Part shown: piece after piece, positions 11,180 to 21,468 of the stretch
How the letters are laid out: the number at the start of each line of letters is the position of its first letter
How positions within the stretch are numbered: position 1 is the first letter of the stretch
Origin: Hirudo medicinalis
Taxonomy: Eukaryota; Annelida; Clitellata; Hirudinida; Hirudinidae
DNA length: 23,415 nucleotides
Direction: 5' to 3'
Assembly (NCBI GenBank): GCA_011800805.1
Contig: MPNW01000812.1
Coordinates: 38,836-62,250, forward strand
The notes under the pieces: model-generated
Database searches by the model: none
What the model saw: only the letters and a program-made list of their open reading frames with translations
What the model was told of the DNA's origin: nothing
Position numbers and translations under genes: made by a program

Positions 11180-13747
11180 GTTGTTGTTATTGTTGTTCCT
11201 TAATTGATGCATGAAGAGGTTAATTATTGTTTTCTTGGTTTAAACCAATAATAACATATGAAATTAAATGCAGCCTGAAAATCTGAAGAAGAGCATAGTG
11301 GAGATGACAGAGTTGGAGGAGCAGGTCGAAGTTCAGAGGGCAGAACTTTCCGACCCCATCTGGACTGCCGAGGAAGTCGACGCCCACAAGCAGGAGATGA
11401 AAAGTAAATTTGATTTAAACCGACTAATTTTTTGATTAATTAACTTTAATTGTTAATAAACTTATATTATTATTATTATTTAACACAACATTAATTAATA
11501 GATGACCTAGGCAATAATAGAGCTGCCATTATTCCAATATCATTCCACTCAATGGAGACTTATACTGATGAACTTTGAATCTTTTGTTTTTTTTTTCAAT
11601 TGATTATTTTCTTTCTCTGTTGAAATTGACCTTCGAACGACTTCCAGGTCGAAGTGAGGGCGAGGGGCTCGTCCGGGAAATGGAGCGAGTCAGATCCGAG
11701 TACGAGAGGTACGTGGCCTCGCTGGAGAAGGAAGGATCCCAAAGAAAGGAATTGATCCTCACCTTGGAACTCAGTGAACTCTTCTACGATGCTCAGTTGG
11801 GGGAGTGCAACATTCTCACTACAGTAGGTTCTTTTTTGTCATCATTAAAGTGAAAGAGGTTCGTGCTCATTGGCTGGTCGTCTCTAATGTTGTGGTGTTA
11901 AGGTTGTTGTTAACAATCCAGGCTTACAAAACCTACACCATGAAGCTGAACCAGGTGAGGAAGAGACTCTGGGAGTTCCTCCACCCTGAAGAGATAGAGA
12001 AGGAGCAACAGAAGAAGGTGAGGAAAAGGAAAAAGAGCAAGTCCATTGACCTGGAGAGCATGACCTACGCTGAAACTGTTAAAAGCACTCCTATTCACAA
12101 TGGTCCTATTCTAATTCAAGGTGCAAAAGGTGTGTTGCCTGTAATTACATTGAAATTAGTTAAACTTGAAAATTCAAGTAGACTTATTACTCCATAGTAG
12201 AGAAAACCTTTTCTTCTTAACAAGTAAAACTTATGCCTTAGGATTTAGTTCTTCTTAAGACTACTTCTTTTCCCATTTCTCCAGGAGCGGACACCCTTCC
12301 TCCACCTCCTCCGGCACCCAGTCCACCGCCCCCTCCGTCGGAATTGTGGACGGCTCCGTCTGCGGCACCCACAATGAAGGAGGTTCGCCAGTTTCCTCAC
12401 TTCCAGGTCGACCATCCAAATCAGCCAAACCAGTTGCACAATGAGTCGAACTTTTACCAACAACATCAAGCATTGCAACAACATCAACAGCAGCTTCAAC
12501 AACAGCAACAGCTTCATCAACAACAATATCATCCTCCCGTGACTCTTCTCCAGTCACAAATGCAGCAGTTGCCCCATTCGTACTCTGCCACCACCTCACC
12601 GATAACCACCAAGGTTTCCAATGCCATTGCTGAGGACTGTTATGAAATGAACCACTACGAGATAGGAGGGGAGGAGGGCACCCCGGTTTATGACGAGGAG
12701 GTCATGGAAAATGGGGATTCCACGCCCGTTCAGGACGAGGATCCTGCCGACGGCTACATTTCCTCCAAGGAACGCAGGGCGTCTCATCCAGGCTTGGACA
12801 CTTCCAAGGACCTTTCCTCATCTCAGCCTGGGGTTTTCATGGGTATCAGGAATTCCGGCCCTCTTGGGAAACCCCCTGGGATAGGTTTTCCCATCGGATG
12901 CCTTCCCACCACTCCGGATGTAACCCGTCCTCCCCCTCCACTTAACATTTTTTTCTCTCCTTCACATGCAGGCTCTCTTCCAGGTATTATCAAGAGCACC
13001 ACTCCGGGCAGCATGGACGACAAGGAAAAGTCGTTGGTCGATGCACCCCAGGGTCAGAGTCTTCGCCCCCAAATCATGCAGATGCCTCCGGGAATGTTTT
13101 CCATTGTTGGAATGCCAATACCATCTTCGATCGCTTCTCCAACTCTTCCACAATTTGGGATGATCCCCTTTGCAGGTGCTACTTTACCATCACAACAGCA
13201 ACAACTGGCTCAAGGACAGCCCAATTTCAATCTTCTTCCGGCCATGGGGCAGACCTCGCTCATGCCCCAGCTTGCTATTCCGGGTCCGTTTTCCCAGCAG
13301 ATAATGTCTCCCCCTCCCATGGTCAATCCACTTCAAACCATACAGCAACAGCAGCAGTCTCAACAGTCACAACAAGTCTCTCAGCGACAATTCCAGACAT
13401 TTTCCAACATTCAGCCACTGATGCTGAACTCTGACAATCAGAAACCTCTGGAATTTCGTGGAAATCCATCTCCCTCTCTCTCCTCATCTTCCATTCCAAC
13501 CCTGGAAAGATCCACCTCTGCCAGTGAAGCCCATTACCAGTCTTTGATTACCACCACCAACCACAACAACAACAATGATTACTCTGGCCTTCCACGAGGC
13601 ATTGCCAGAGGTCGTGACCTATTCAAGGACGGAGAATCGGCTGACAAGAGGTCAAGGCCTAGAATCAACCAAAACAATCTGACGCACGTCAAAACCATGG
13701 AGAATTCAAACCTGGCTGGTTATGCAGTTCGAGAGACAAACCTCTGA
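7924..13747 (+). CDS. RPRD2: RPRD2-type RNA polymerase II CTD-interacting protein
   Basis: An eight-exon gene encoding 808 residues. Exons: 7924-8089, 8779-8908, 9591-9691, 9993-10045, 11274-11403, 11648-11823, 11922-12129 and 12285-13747. Every junction is GT-AG and the phases agree throughout. RPRD proteins bind the phosphorylated C-terminal repeats of RNA polymerase II through a CID domain and act in the nucleus during transcription. The CID spans roughly residues 8-150, with the family helix LFYLCNDIVQ near 64-73 and VKRIFKIWLERKVY near 106-119. A Glu/Lys-rich helical, probably coiled-coil, region follows (about 151-270, including AYKTYTMKL), then a basic patch at 283-292 (KKVRKRKKSK, possible nuclear signal). 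The tail from 322 is low complexity: Pro runs at 327-339, a Gln/His-rich run at 380-402, and tandem TPVxDE motifs near 453-474 as I recall in vertebrate RPRD2. These and the long tail favour RPRD2 over the shorter RPRD1 proteins. The start is the first ATG; a second in-frame ATG lies two codons later in a good context. Confidence 0.92.
8938..8970. repeat. (TTA)n microsatellite in RPRD2 intron 2
   Basis: A near-pure TTA run with one TTG interruption, shortly after the exon 2 donor. Confidence 0.85.
9068..9119. repeat. (TTA)n microsatellite in RPRD2 intron 2
   Basis: A second TTA tract in the same intron, pure to about 9102 and then degenerate. It may share an origin with the tract 100 bp upstream. 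Confidence 0.85.
9993..10045 (+). CDS. RPRD2: Short RPRD2 exon 4 (53 nt)
   Basis: This exon has no open frame of notable length, but the gene needs it. Exon 3 ends one base into a codon, while exon 5 can only be read from a codon boundary because its other two frames hit stops. The missing exon must therefore have length 2 modulo 3, and 53 fits. It starts after the acceptor CCATAG and ends at a perfect GTAAGT donor. It encodes NTKVKSSLSSKLLAGFH after a split Tyr codon, matching the Lys/Ser/Leu-rich helix that follows the CID in RPRD2 proteins as I remember them. Confidence 0.8.
10142..10236. repeat. (ATT)n/(GTT)n microsatellite in RPRD2 intron 4
   Basis: A compound tract of ATT, GTT and again ATT units. 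It lies just beyond the 3' end of the antisense retroelement fragment, where many non-LTR elements carry a short-repeat tail. On the minus strand it reads as an A-rich (AAT)n tail. Poly-Leu and poly-Asn frames across it are artefacts. Confidence 0.85.
10460..11060 (-). pseudogene. Decayed C-terminal end of a non-LTR retrotransposon ORF
   Basis: On the minus strand inside RPRD2 intron 4, a stretch near 10966-10678 translates with motifs of the C-terminal zinc-finger and endonuclease-like region found after many invertebrate reverse transcriptases: EEHISHIVAGC, then EYLQRHNKVAGYIRWRICKS, HEPETVTK and NRPGLIILNK. After a stop and frame changes the similarity resumes near 10625 with RMWNVKTKVVGVVVGALG. 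In-frame stops, at least two frameshifts and loss of one expected Cys show it is dead. The catalytic polymerase part is absent, so the copy is 5' truncated. (ATT)n tracts border both sides. Assignment to a clade (R2/NeSL-like or another) is from memory and uncertain. Confidence 0.75.
11131..11197. repeat. (ATT)n/(GTT)n microsatellite in RPRD2 intron 4
   Basis: A long ATT run turning into GTT units, 77 bp before the exon 5 acceptor and on the 5' side of the antisense retroelement fragment. Confidence 0.85.
12843..12971 (+). other. Possible in-frame cryptic intron (exitron) in RPRD2 exon 8
   Basis: The segment ends in a strongly intron-like acceptor: a CTTAAC branch-point match, a T/C-rich tract and then CATGCAG. 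A candidate donor GTATCA at 12843 gives 129 nt, and an alternative donor GTTTTC at 12885 gives 87 nt. Both lengths are multiples of three and both keep the reading frame. The segment itself has no stop codon, so spliced and unspliced transcripts would both be translatable. Whether it is ever removed cannot be seen from DNA. Confidence 0.35.
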
Positions 13748-13802
13748 CTTGCTGGATGATTGGCATTTTGAAGATGTCACCAGACATAATCGATTGATGC
13801 AT

Positions 13803-13824
13803 TGTTATTATTAATATTATCATT

Positions 13825-13855
<31 letters not shown>

Positions 13856-13864
13856 TTATTATTA
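13803..13864. repeat. (ATT)n microsatellite after RPRD2 stop
   Basis: Imperfect ATT units begin 56 bp past the stop codon and end at an ATTAAA. It is probably within the 3' UTR. Confidence 0.85.
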
Positions 13865-14631
13865 AACTCTAAACTATTAAAATGCCTCCCGTCTGTTTGC
13901 TTGTTTTAACGATTTGTTTGTTTACAAATTGGATCGTAACCATGGTGATCTTGCTTTTGCATTTCCTTGCGTTTATTGTTTTGCGGTTTCAATGTGGCTG
14001 GATCGCTCCTGCGTCAGATTCGTAATGACTTCACTTTTTCGCAGTGCTGCCACAAGCCGACCGAGTAACTACATTTATGACTAAACATAACTAAATGTAA
14101 TTTTAAATTCAACCGATGATTAAAAATAATAATACTTGTTATCACTTTGCACGAACATATTTCAGAGCAGGTTGAATTAAGCCGCCGTCGGAGATTGGCG
14201 AGTGGTTTGACATGATTAAAATATAATATTCTAATTTAATCAGTACTAGGTTATTTTAAATTTATTTCTTTAAATATTAACCTGGATTGAGAACAACGGT
14301 GGCACGCAGTGTCTGGGCATCTCGATTTTAGGGATGGCGCTTATATCGACATCTATCGAATTTGTTAATAAAACTAATAATTTGTTAATTATTCATAATT
14401 TTTTGCGGGACTGCAGGGAACATTTGAATTTGTGGATTGAACGCCCGAACTGACTGTTCTTGAGACCTTGACTCTGTTTGTTCGGCGTCTTCGTATCAAC
14501 AGCCACGAAGAGGAGTTTACAATTCACTGGTTGCATCCGCTAACCTGGTCCCATCTGGTGACTTCCATGTCCTGCCGACTGTAATGTAATGTAATGTTAC
14601 TCGTAAAGTGATGATAATGATAATCGGTAAT

Positions 14632-14656
14632 GGTGATGATGATGATGATGATGATA
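14632..14656. repeat. (GAT)n microsatellite
   Basis: A short, nearly pure run of GAT triplets. Confidence 0.85.
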
Positions 14657-14827
14657 ATTGCAATAATGTAAGAACTGTATTCTCCGAATGTGATTGTAAT
14701 CATTTGTGTAACTCTTAGTGTAACTTGTGTTAACGTTGAGCGTAATGTAATGGGAAATAGATTGCTGTTGTTAGTTGTCTACCGAATATATCTTGGAATC
14801 ATATCATTCTTCATCGTCTTCGTATAT

Positions 14828-14870
14828 GTTGTTGTTGCTGTTGTTGTTGTTGCCATTGTTGTTGTTGTTG
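14828..14870. repeat. (GTT)n microsatellite
   Basis: GTT units with GCT and CCA interruptions. Val- and Leu-rich frames through it are not genes. Confidence 0.85.
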
Positions 14871-14996
14871 GCATGTTCATTTCAAAGGTTTACGATGGCA
14901 CTCGGATTCCTGCCTACACTTGATACACGTCCGTTGTTTTCAATCATTATTTGTCGGTTGATTTGTGACAATTTCAAATTGTATTACTCTTGTTTT

Positions 14997-15032
14997 TATT
15001 ATTATTATTATTGTTGTTGTTGTTGTTGTTGC
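14997..15032. repeat. (ATT)n-(GTT)n compound microsatellite
   Basis: ATT units switch to GTT units, the same transition as in the tract at 11131-11197. Confidence 0.85.
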
Positions 15033-15123
15033 TATTGTGGTAATTTATTAACAGTTTGTGAGGCAATTGTTTTCTTCCACCTCCTTTCAAATGTTCGTAT
15101 TGATTCTTTTTTCTTTATTTTGT

Positions 15124-15173
15124 GTTGTTGTTGTTGTTGTTGTTTGTTGTTGTTGTTGTTGTTGTTGTTGTTG
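15124..15173. repeat. (GTT)n microsatellite
   Basis: A GTT run with one extra T that shifts the register midway. Confidence 0.85.
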
Positions 15174-15779
15174 GTTTTGTTGTACCAACGAACTGAATTC
15201 AAATGACAATGTTACAACTTCAAAATGACGAATAAGAAGTGTAATTCAATGTAAATATTCTACAACAGGTTTACAACTCAAAACTACATCCTTGGTTGTT
15301 GTTGTATCCATCCAAATCGATCGCCCCATGTTTCCTACGGCTCCTAATCGCCACGGCGGCACCAACCTCACCGACGACAGCTTCCGAAGTCGGCGCAACA
15401 TAAATGCAATAAAGCCTGGACGGCGAAAGAGTGCGCAATTGATTTCATAGACCAGCAGAACCCGTTGACCTATTCAATTGACCCTTGGGGAACTCCGGTT
15501 TAGCAACAATTTTTTTCTCCGAACGGTCATCGCCCTCATCCATATGCCTTAGTATTTCTGCTCGTATGACTCCTTGTATGCGTCTGTCTGCGGCTTTCTT
15601 TGGCTGTTTCTGCTTCCAGACATTCTGACTATTCATTAAAAGAGGAACAATTCATTAATTCACATGAAATTCACAAAATTTGATACTCGGACTTAATGAT
15701 TTTCATTGGATTCATTCACATCTTAATCCTTACCTCAGTCGGGTGCATGCATGGAAGTGGAGGACGGATGGATGGAAGA

Positions 15780-15915
15780 NNNNNNNNNNNNNNNNNNNNN
15801 NNNNNNNNNNNNNNNNNNNNNNNNNNNNNNNNNNNNNNNNNNNNNNNNNNNNNNNNNNNNNNNNNNNNNNNNNNNNNNNNNNNNNNNNNNNNNNNNNNNN
15901 NNNNNNNNNNNNNNN
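15780..15915. other. Assembly gap (136 N) inside a GGAT-rich repeat
   Basis: Unresolved bases. The left flank ends in GGATGGATGGAAGA and the right flank begins GATGGAAGAAG, so the gap probably hides a GGAT/GGAA tandem repeat that failed to assemble. The gap length may be nominal. Confidence 0.95.
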
Positions 15916-16131
15916 GATGGAAGAAGAAAAAGACGGTAAATCTCGTAATGTGCTTTGCTTCAACTTGCCGTAAGATTTGATAAGAAGATTCCTAGGATGC
16001 AATAATCTAACTCGCTTGGCTGTCACGAATGACCACCGAACTGCTCCTTTGTCGCCGCTGGCAACTCCTGATTGTTCAGTCCGAGACCCTGCTTCATTCA
16101 TCCATCGTTGCATTCATTTCTTCCGTCCTCT

Positions 16132-16156
16132 TTCATCATCATCATCGTCGTCATCG

Positions 16157-16192
<36 letters not shown>
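16132..16192. repeat. (TCA)n microsatellite
   Basis: TCA units with TCG interruptions, followed by a short CAA-rich stretch. Poly-Ser, poly-His and poly-Ile frames over it are artefacts. Confidence 0.9.
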
Positions 16193-16396
16193 CGAGCAAC
16201 AACAACAACTACGAGAAAAGAAACACCGCGGAGATGCACGATGTCCACGTTATGGCGATAATACGAGAGGTCGAAAGGTCGCGAGACCATCATCTTCTGC
16301 CCGACTGGTGACCCGTGAAACGGAGGTTGTTGTGCCTCTGCTTCTCCGTGTCAGACTTCAGTCCCTCTATCAAGACCACCCATCTCCCTGTGGTCA

Positions 16397-16540
16397 TCAT
16401 CATCATCATCTTCATGGTAATCTTTGTTATCGTCATAGTTAAAATAATAATAATAATAATAACAATGATGATGATGGTATTAATAATAATAATAATGATA
16501 ATAATAATAATAATAATAATAAAATAAAGATAATAATAAA
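16397..16540. repeat. (TCA)n then (AAT)n microsatellites
   Basis: A short TCA run near 16397-16413 is followed from 16441 by a long AAT tract broken by ATG units. Confidence 0.85.
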
Positions 16541-18813
16541 ATGGCATTGTTAATCAGCATCATCATAATGATCCATAAATCTTCGAAGAAGCGAGAGATG
16601 GTGGAGAAAAAGACAAGAACGAATGAGAGAGATAGTGACGTATGCGAGGGGGACCTCCGTGCAGCCTAACACTCGCCTTGCATTCAAAAAGGCACAACAG
16701 AGCCATCTATTTCTCGCCTGCTATCTCATCTTCATGAGCCCATAAATGTCTCCCTAGGCCCCTTTCCAGGCTCCTCTCGTGTGGTCTCCCTCCGTCATTC
16801 GTCTCCTTTCCGGCGGATTTACATGGATAAACCCGTGCCCCAACGGGGACCGTACCACGACCCACCGAGTTCATCACACCCTAACTTCTCCAATTCTTTT
16901 TCGTTGTAGTTATTGTTTTAAAGATTTAAGTATGTGATGTAATTCATGAAATTTGTGACACTCAGATCTCAAGCGTTTATTTTTTCATTTCCCGTGTCAC
17001 TCCATCCTCCGTGGAAGAACCCGGATTTTGCCGACGTGACGGGAATGTCAGTCACACGATGACGGATGAATTATGATTGGGCGAGCTTTTGAAGGCAATA
17101 AATTCGGCCATTACCAAGACTGTATGATTTCACGGTCCGACGCCCGTCCACGGCACCAGGGACGTACTGGATTCCCGGATTTATGAAGAAGAATAATCTC
17201 CCGGCCTATCTGGATGAGCGCCGACGCCGGCGCAATACGTCAAACTTGCGCCCGGGTGATTGCCAAGAGACAGGCGGGATGGAGGACATGATTTTAAGAT
17301 CAAGAAATTCCTTGATGACACAAAGCCCTCAACTACCAGGCAACGACAACAACAATAACTCAGACGACCTAATGACCCATTCTCATTGGCTGGTCTTAGC
17401 GTGTCTACTGAAATAGGTCATTAGAGATTACAAGAAATAGAACTCAAATTTTCGCATTACTTTCAACCGGCTATTAAATCTCCTAGTGACAGAGCCATAA
17501 CAGCCTTTGCTACCATCGGCTGATTCCACCTCTATCATGGTATCCCGGCTTCTCCAATTCTCCCGGAAAATCAAGTCCTCAAATCATTTTCTCAGTCCAC
17601 GGCGCAACAACATACCGGACGATCTCGGAGAGCACCAAATCTCGTCGAATGGCGCGTGACTTGGCGCCGGATGTTTGCCTGCTTTCACTTTCCAAGTCGC
17701 TCGAGCGTGAAAATACCGAACAACGGCACTAAGAACTCTGGCAAGATCTGCTCGAGCTGAAGAGCTACCAGCAACAAGACCTAATCCGGGATTAATCCGT
17801 GACGCCGGATCATCCGTGGATATTGTGCCGGGTATAATTCCGACGGCCACTCAGGCGAGGTGTGCTACACATGCATGACGTGGGACTGTTAATCACAAGA
17901 ATACAAATTTCAATTAACATAATAAATACATTTGCAGTAATAATACCAATCACATAATACCAAATTTTTTAATAATAACAATAATAAATTAGATTTAACA
18001 GTAACTAACAATATAAGCCACAAAGCTAAAGCTACAAAAGCCAGAAACGCTCCAAATATTGGTATAACTCTCTGCTACCACATACCTCCAATTGTGTGTC
18101 TGGGTGTGAAAACTAGTGACAGTCTGCCAGTTAAATGTTCTCTGGGGCAACCTAAGACCCCTGGTCCATGTTTCAGCGGGCTGGGATCTCCCTAATCCAC
18201 CAATAAAAAGCAGGCGATTGTATATATTAGCGCATTCAAATGAACGCGCCTGCCGTGCGCTCGCATAAGCGTCGATCCTGGCGCTATGTTCATGAGGTGG
18301 AAATTATAGTAGTTGTAATAATGATATTGCCATTTAGTTATTATAAGTATTATTATTTATTACTCGTAAAATGTTTTCTTACCAGAAAAATGAATGACAT
18401 AACATTACTTATGGATTAATTAAGAACAATAACTTGAGACTGACAATTGCTTATAAATTACTTTTAGGGATAAAAATAAAATTAATGTTAACAATAAATT
18501 GGTAATAATAATAAAAGTAATAACAATGAACCACGATGATGTTTACAATTTAAATTTAAATTCACTTTTAATTGACACCCAGAAGAATTCATAGCTCACG
18601 TCAACAAATCTCCGTCTGTAATAATAGCAACGATGCTATTGATGACAATAACAATAATTACAATATGAATAGTAATATTACTAGTATCATATTATTATAT
18701 TAATATTAATATGAATGGCGGTGAGCTGGAAAATAATTCCGGAGATGAATGGCCCATTGTGTGATGGACGAGTCCACCTTAGGCCCGGCACCTTGCGAGC
18801 AAAAACAATATCT

Positions 18814-18826
18814 AGGTCAAAGGTTA
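18814..18826 (+). promoter_or_regulatory. DR1-type nuclear receptor site candidate
   Basis: AGGTCA, one spacer base, then AGGTTA: a direct repeat of two nuclear-receptor half sites with 1-bp spacing, the form bound by HNF4, COUP-TF and RXR dimers. It lies in a GC-richer block. A 12-base match of this kind can arise by chance. Confidence 0.3.
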
Positions 18827-19574
18827 AGAATAAAACGAGGTCGAGATAATCTGGGTCGTGTCGGACAGTCTATCATTTCTACGGCGTGTTTACGCGCTCC
18901 CTCGCCTCCGCTTTATCTCCTTTTTGTTGTGGAGCTTCGCAGGTTGTCATGACGACCCGAACATTTGGGTTATTTCCCCGAACTAGGTTTTGCTGCCAAA
19001 GATAGCGTGGCCTGAAGGGAAAGAATTAATCTGAATGATCCAAACGTGATGATAGTATTTTAATTATGGAATGAGACACAAATTATTCATGAATATTGAT
19101 ATATTATTCATAGAATTCCTGCTGATGCTGATTCCATCTCAAAGTTGGAAAAAAAAACTCAAAGTCACTCAAAGTCTACTGTTGCTGAAGGGTTCGATTG
19201 TTTACACTGATCATTAACATCATCCATCCAATCATTGATAAGCCTATAATATAATAAATATAGTAAACAAATAGAATTAAATTAGAGCTAGATTGAATTA
19301 AATAAAAAAAAATAAATCCATACATTGAAACCACAGTTTGTCATTCCTGCTGATATAACTTAATAACTCAATAACCAAAAATCATATTGTCGTCGTAAAG
19401 GCACCATTCCAGCAGCTACTCCAATTACACGCTCTTTCTTAATCATTCCAATGAAGGCGCAGGGTCTCACCCCTTTTATCGCTCGCCTGGACCAAAGAAC
19501 TCGCGAACATGGACAATAAAATCTCGCCGACGGAACAATCTGAGCAAATTGGCCGATCAGGACTTTGGGGAAAA

Positions 19575-19780
19575 ATTCCGAGTGGGAGATGAGATGATCA
19601 AAAGATGAGTGGATGAATGAATGAATGAGTGGATGAGTGGATGAGTGGATGAGTGGATAAGTGAATTATCAGATGGATGGGTGGGTAGATGAATGGATGG
19701 GTGGATGAATGAATGCATGCATGGATGGGTATAAGGATGGATGGATGGACGGATGGATTGGAGGATGGGTGAGTGAGGAG
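19575..19780. repeat. GGAT/GAATG degenerate tandem repeat
   Basis: About 200 bp of GGAT, GAGT and GAAT tetramers in changing register. The minus-strand frame over it gives a Ser/His/Pro/Ile periodic peptide, an artefact. The unit is like that flanking the gap at 15780. Confidence 0.9.
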
Positions 19781-19956
19781 TTGTTGGGTGGGGATTAAAT
19801 GCGCGAATAAATTCCCGAGTGATTGCCTTGCAAATGACGCAAAGTTCGAAATGTCCTCTCCAATCGAGTAGCGCCAAACTCAATCAGATGCGCTTTCCTC
19901 CGATTAATTCCTCAGATTAGCAGGCGCTTGTTTCCCTCTTCCACTTTTCCATCTAT

Positions 19957-20162
19957 CACGATCGTCATCGTCATCGTCATCGTCGTCGTCATCATCATAA
20001 TCACCATCATCATCATCATCGTCGTCGTCGTCATCATCATCATCATCATCGTCGTCGTCATCATCATCAGCAGTAGCATCACCATCATCATCGTCATCAT
20101 CATCATCATCATAATTGATATCGTCATCATCAGCATTAGCATCACCTTCATCATCAATATCA
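19957..20162. repeat. (TCA/TCG)n microsatellite
   Basis: About 200 bp of TCA and TCG triplets with a few CAG and TAA interruptions, one of the longest repeats in the window. Met- and Ile-rich frames on both strands derive from it. Confidence 0.9.
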
Positions 20163-20296
20163 TTGTTAGAAACTTTTGAGGACTATTGATTTGATCAACG
20201 TCACCGTCCTCTAGAAGCACTGCGTGATTGATTTACAATCACATTAACTACATTTAAATCCAATGAATGAGTTGAAAGGAGCTATCTGAAAAAAAA

Positions 20297-20349
20297 CATC
20301 ATCGTCATCATCGTCACCGTAATCATTATCATCATCACCGTCATCACCA
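20297..20349. repeat. Degenerate (TCA/TCG)n microsatellite
   Basis: A shorter tract of the same TCA/TCG composition as the one about 130 bp upstream, here mixed with CACCG units. Confidence 0.8.
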
Positions 20350-20548
20350 CTGCACATAAAAGGACAGGGAGCGGCACCGAAGCATCACCTTGAAAGGACA
20401 TGTGCACGTGGAGCTGATATTCGGTCACGCGTGGTTGATCAGAATTCTCGAGTATTTGTTGCTCCGTCTGAATGAACACCCTGACGTGTGGTGATCGATG
20501 CATCCTCACTGCCTGAATTGCCCTAAGTTTGCCTAAGCAGCGTCCTCA

Positions 20549-20605
20549 TTCACTCTCTCACTCACTCACTCACTCACTCACTCACTCACTCACTCACTCA
20601 CTCTC
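20549..20605. repeat. (CACT)n microsatellite
   Basis: A pure CACT tetranucleotide run bordered by CTCT on both sides. Confidence 0.92.
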
Positions 20606-21264
20606 TTTTTAGAACGTTTCTGAAGTAAATTATCAATCTATCAATCAAATCACTGATTTAGGAATCAAATCAATCAAAGAAAACATCAACAAATCGATTA
20701 ATTGATAAGGTGGATGAATATTAATTATTAAAAAATAAGCAGATGCGTTTATTATTAAATCGATAATTAGAAAAACAATTATGTAAATCGAATCATCAAT
20801 CACCCTAGCCGTGGGTTCCTGATGAGTCCAACTTAATGACACCATTCCATCTCCTCTCAGTCCACGTGACTTCTTTGAATTGGAGTGAAAAATGTCAGTC
20901 GAGTCTCCTCCCCAAACACCCCCTGAGTAGAAGCATCGATGATTGAGTGCCATTTTCCCCACGGCGTTGCTAAAACAAAGAATTGAGGAGTTCATCGTCA
21001 ACACGTTTGGCGAGTGAGTGGGAACTGAGTTGAGTATCTGAGAGTTGAGTGGAGAGAGGATCGTGACTGGCTGGGATGTTATAATTCGAAATCATTCTTC
21101 ACGAGTTGGTCAGTTTTATGTGATTAGTGAGATAATCACTTTCCGTGATTGGTCGAGTTGAAATCGATTATTTACAAATTATTATTATTATTACAAATTA
21201 TTTACAAATGGGTGATTATTCTTTAGAAATTATTTAAGGATTCAATTCCAATTATTTCTCAAGT

Positions 21265-21290
21265 TAAACAAAACAAAACAAAACAAAACA
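21265..21290. repeat. (AAAAC)n microsatellite
   Basis: About five tandem AAAAC pentamers. Confidence 0.9.
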
Positions 21291-21317
21291 GCAAACAATG
21301 GAACGCCTTACGATGGA

Positions 21318-21318
21318 G

Positions 21319-21347
<29 letters not shown>
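21318..21347. repeat. (GAT)n microsatellite
   Basis: A pure run of about ten GAT triplets. Confidence 0.9.
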
Positions 21348-21350
<3 letters not shown>

Positions 21351-21468
21351 TTTGAAAGAAAATCAAAGATAAAAAATAGCTGAAATAAGGAAGGAATTTA
21401 AATTAAATTCTACATTTTCTGAAAATTGAGACAACTTCTAATGTCGTGACGCCGAAGTGTCACAGAAA

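Larger units (their letters stand above)
13748..15779 (+). other. RPRD2 3' region and AT-rich flank
   Basis: This follows the RPRD2 stop codon. Candidate poly(A) signals on the plus strand are ATTAAA at 13861 and 13876, AATAAA at 14367-14372 and a later AATAAA at 15408-15413. Which is used is unknown, so the 3' UTR could be about 0.1 to 1.7 kb. The region is rich in GTT and ATT repeats and in GTAAT/TGTAA words around 14579-14598. No other gene is supported. Confidence 0.5.
15916..19574. other. Intergenic region with GC-richer blocks, no gene seen
   Basis: Blocks around 16560-17160, 17180-17860 and 18720-19020 are less AT-rich and contain more CpG than the left half of the window. Their open frames (for example 17183-17416 plus and 17584-17850 minus) resemble no protein I know and lack partner exons. 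These blocks could be regulatory. AT-rich spacers, including 17880-18060 and 18290-18720, separate them. Confidence 0.45.

Noticed and set aside
12245..12599. Minus-strand open frames opposite RPRD2 exon 8
   Set aside because: They are antisense readings of the Pro- and Gln-coding repeats. The plus strand is clearly coding here.
14775..15206. 143-codon frame rich in Leu, Cys and Tyr
   Set aside because: Its composition comes from ATT, GTT and TGT repeats; no non-repeat part resembles a protein.
17183..17416. 77-codon plus-strand frame with an Arg-rich start
   Set aside because: No recognisable family and no partner exons; it ends in ordinary spacer.
17584..17850. 88-codon minus-strand frame in a GC-richer block
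   Set aside because: No known domain, no flanking splice-compatible exons; stop-free runs this long occur by chance in GC-richer DNA.
19557..19883. 108-codon minus-strand frame with a periodic His/Pro/Ser/Ile peptide
   Set aside because: The periodicity is that of the GGAT tetramer repeat read in shifting registers.
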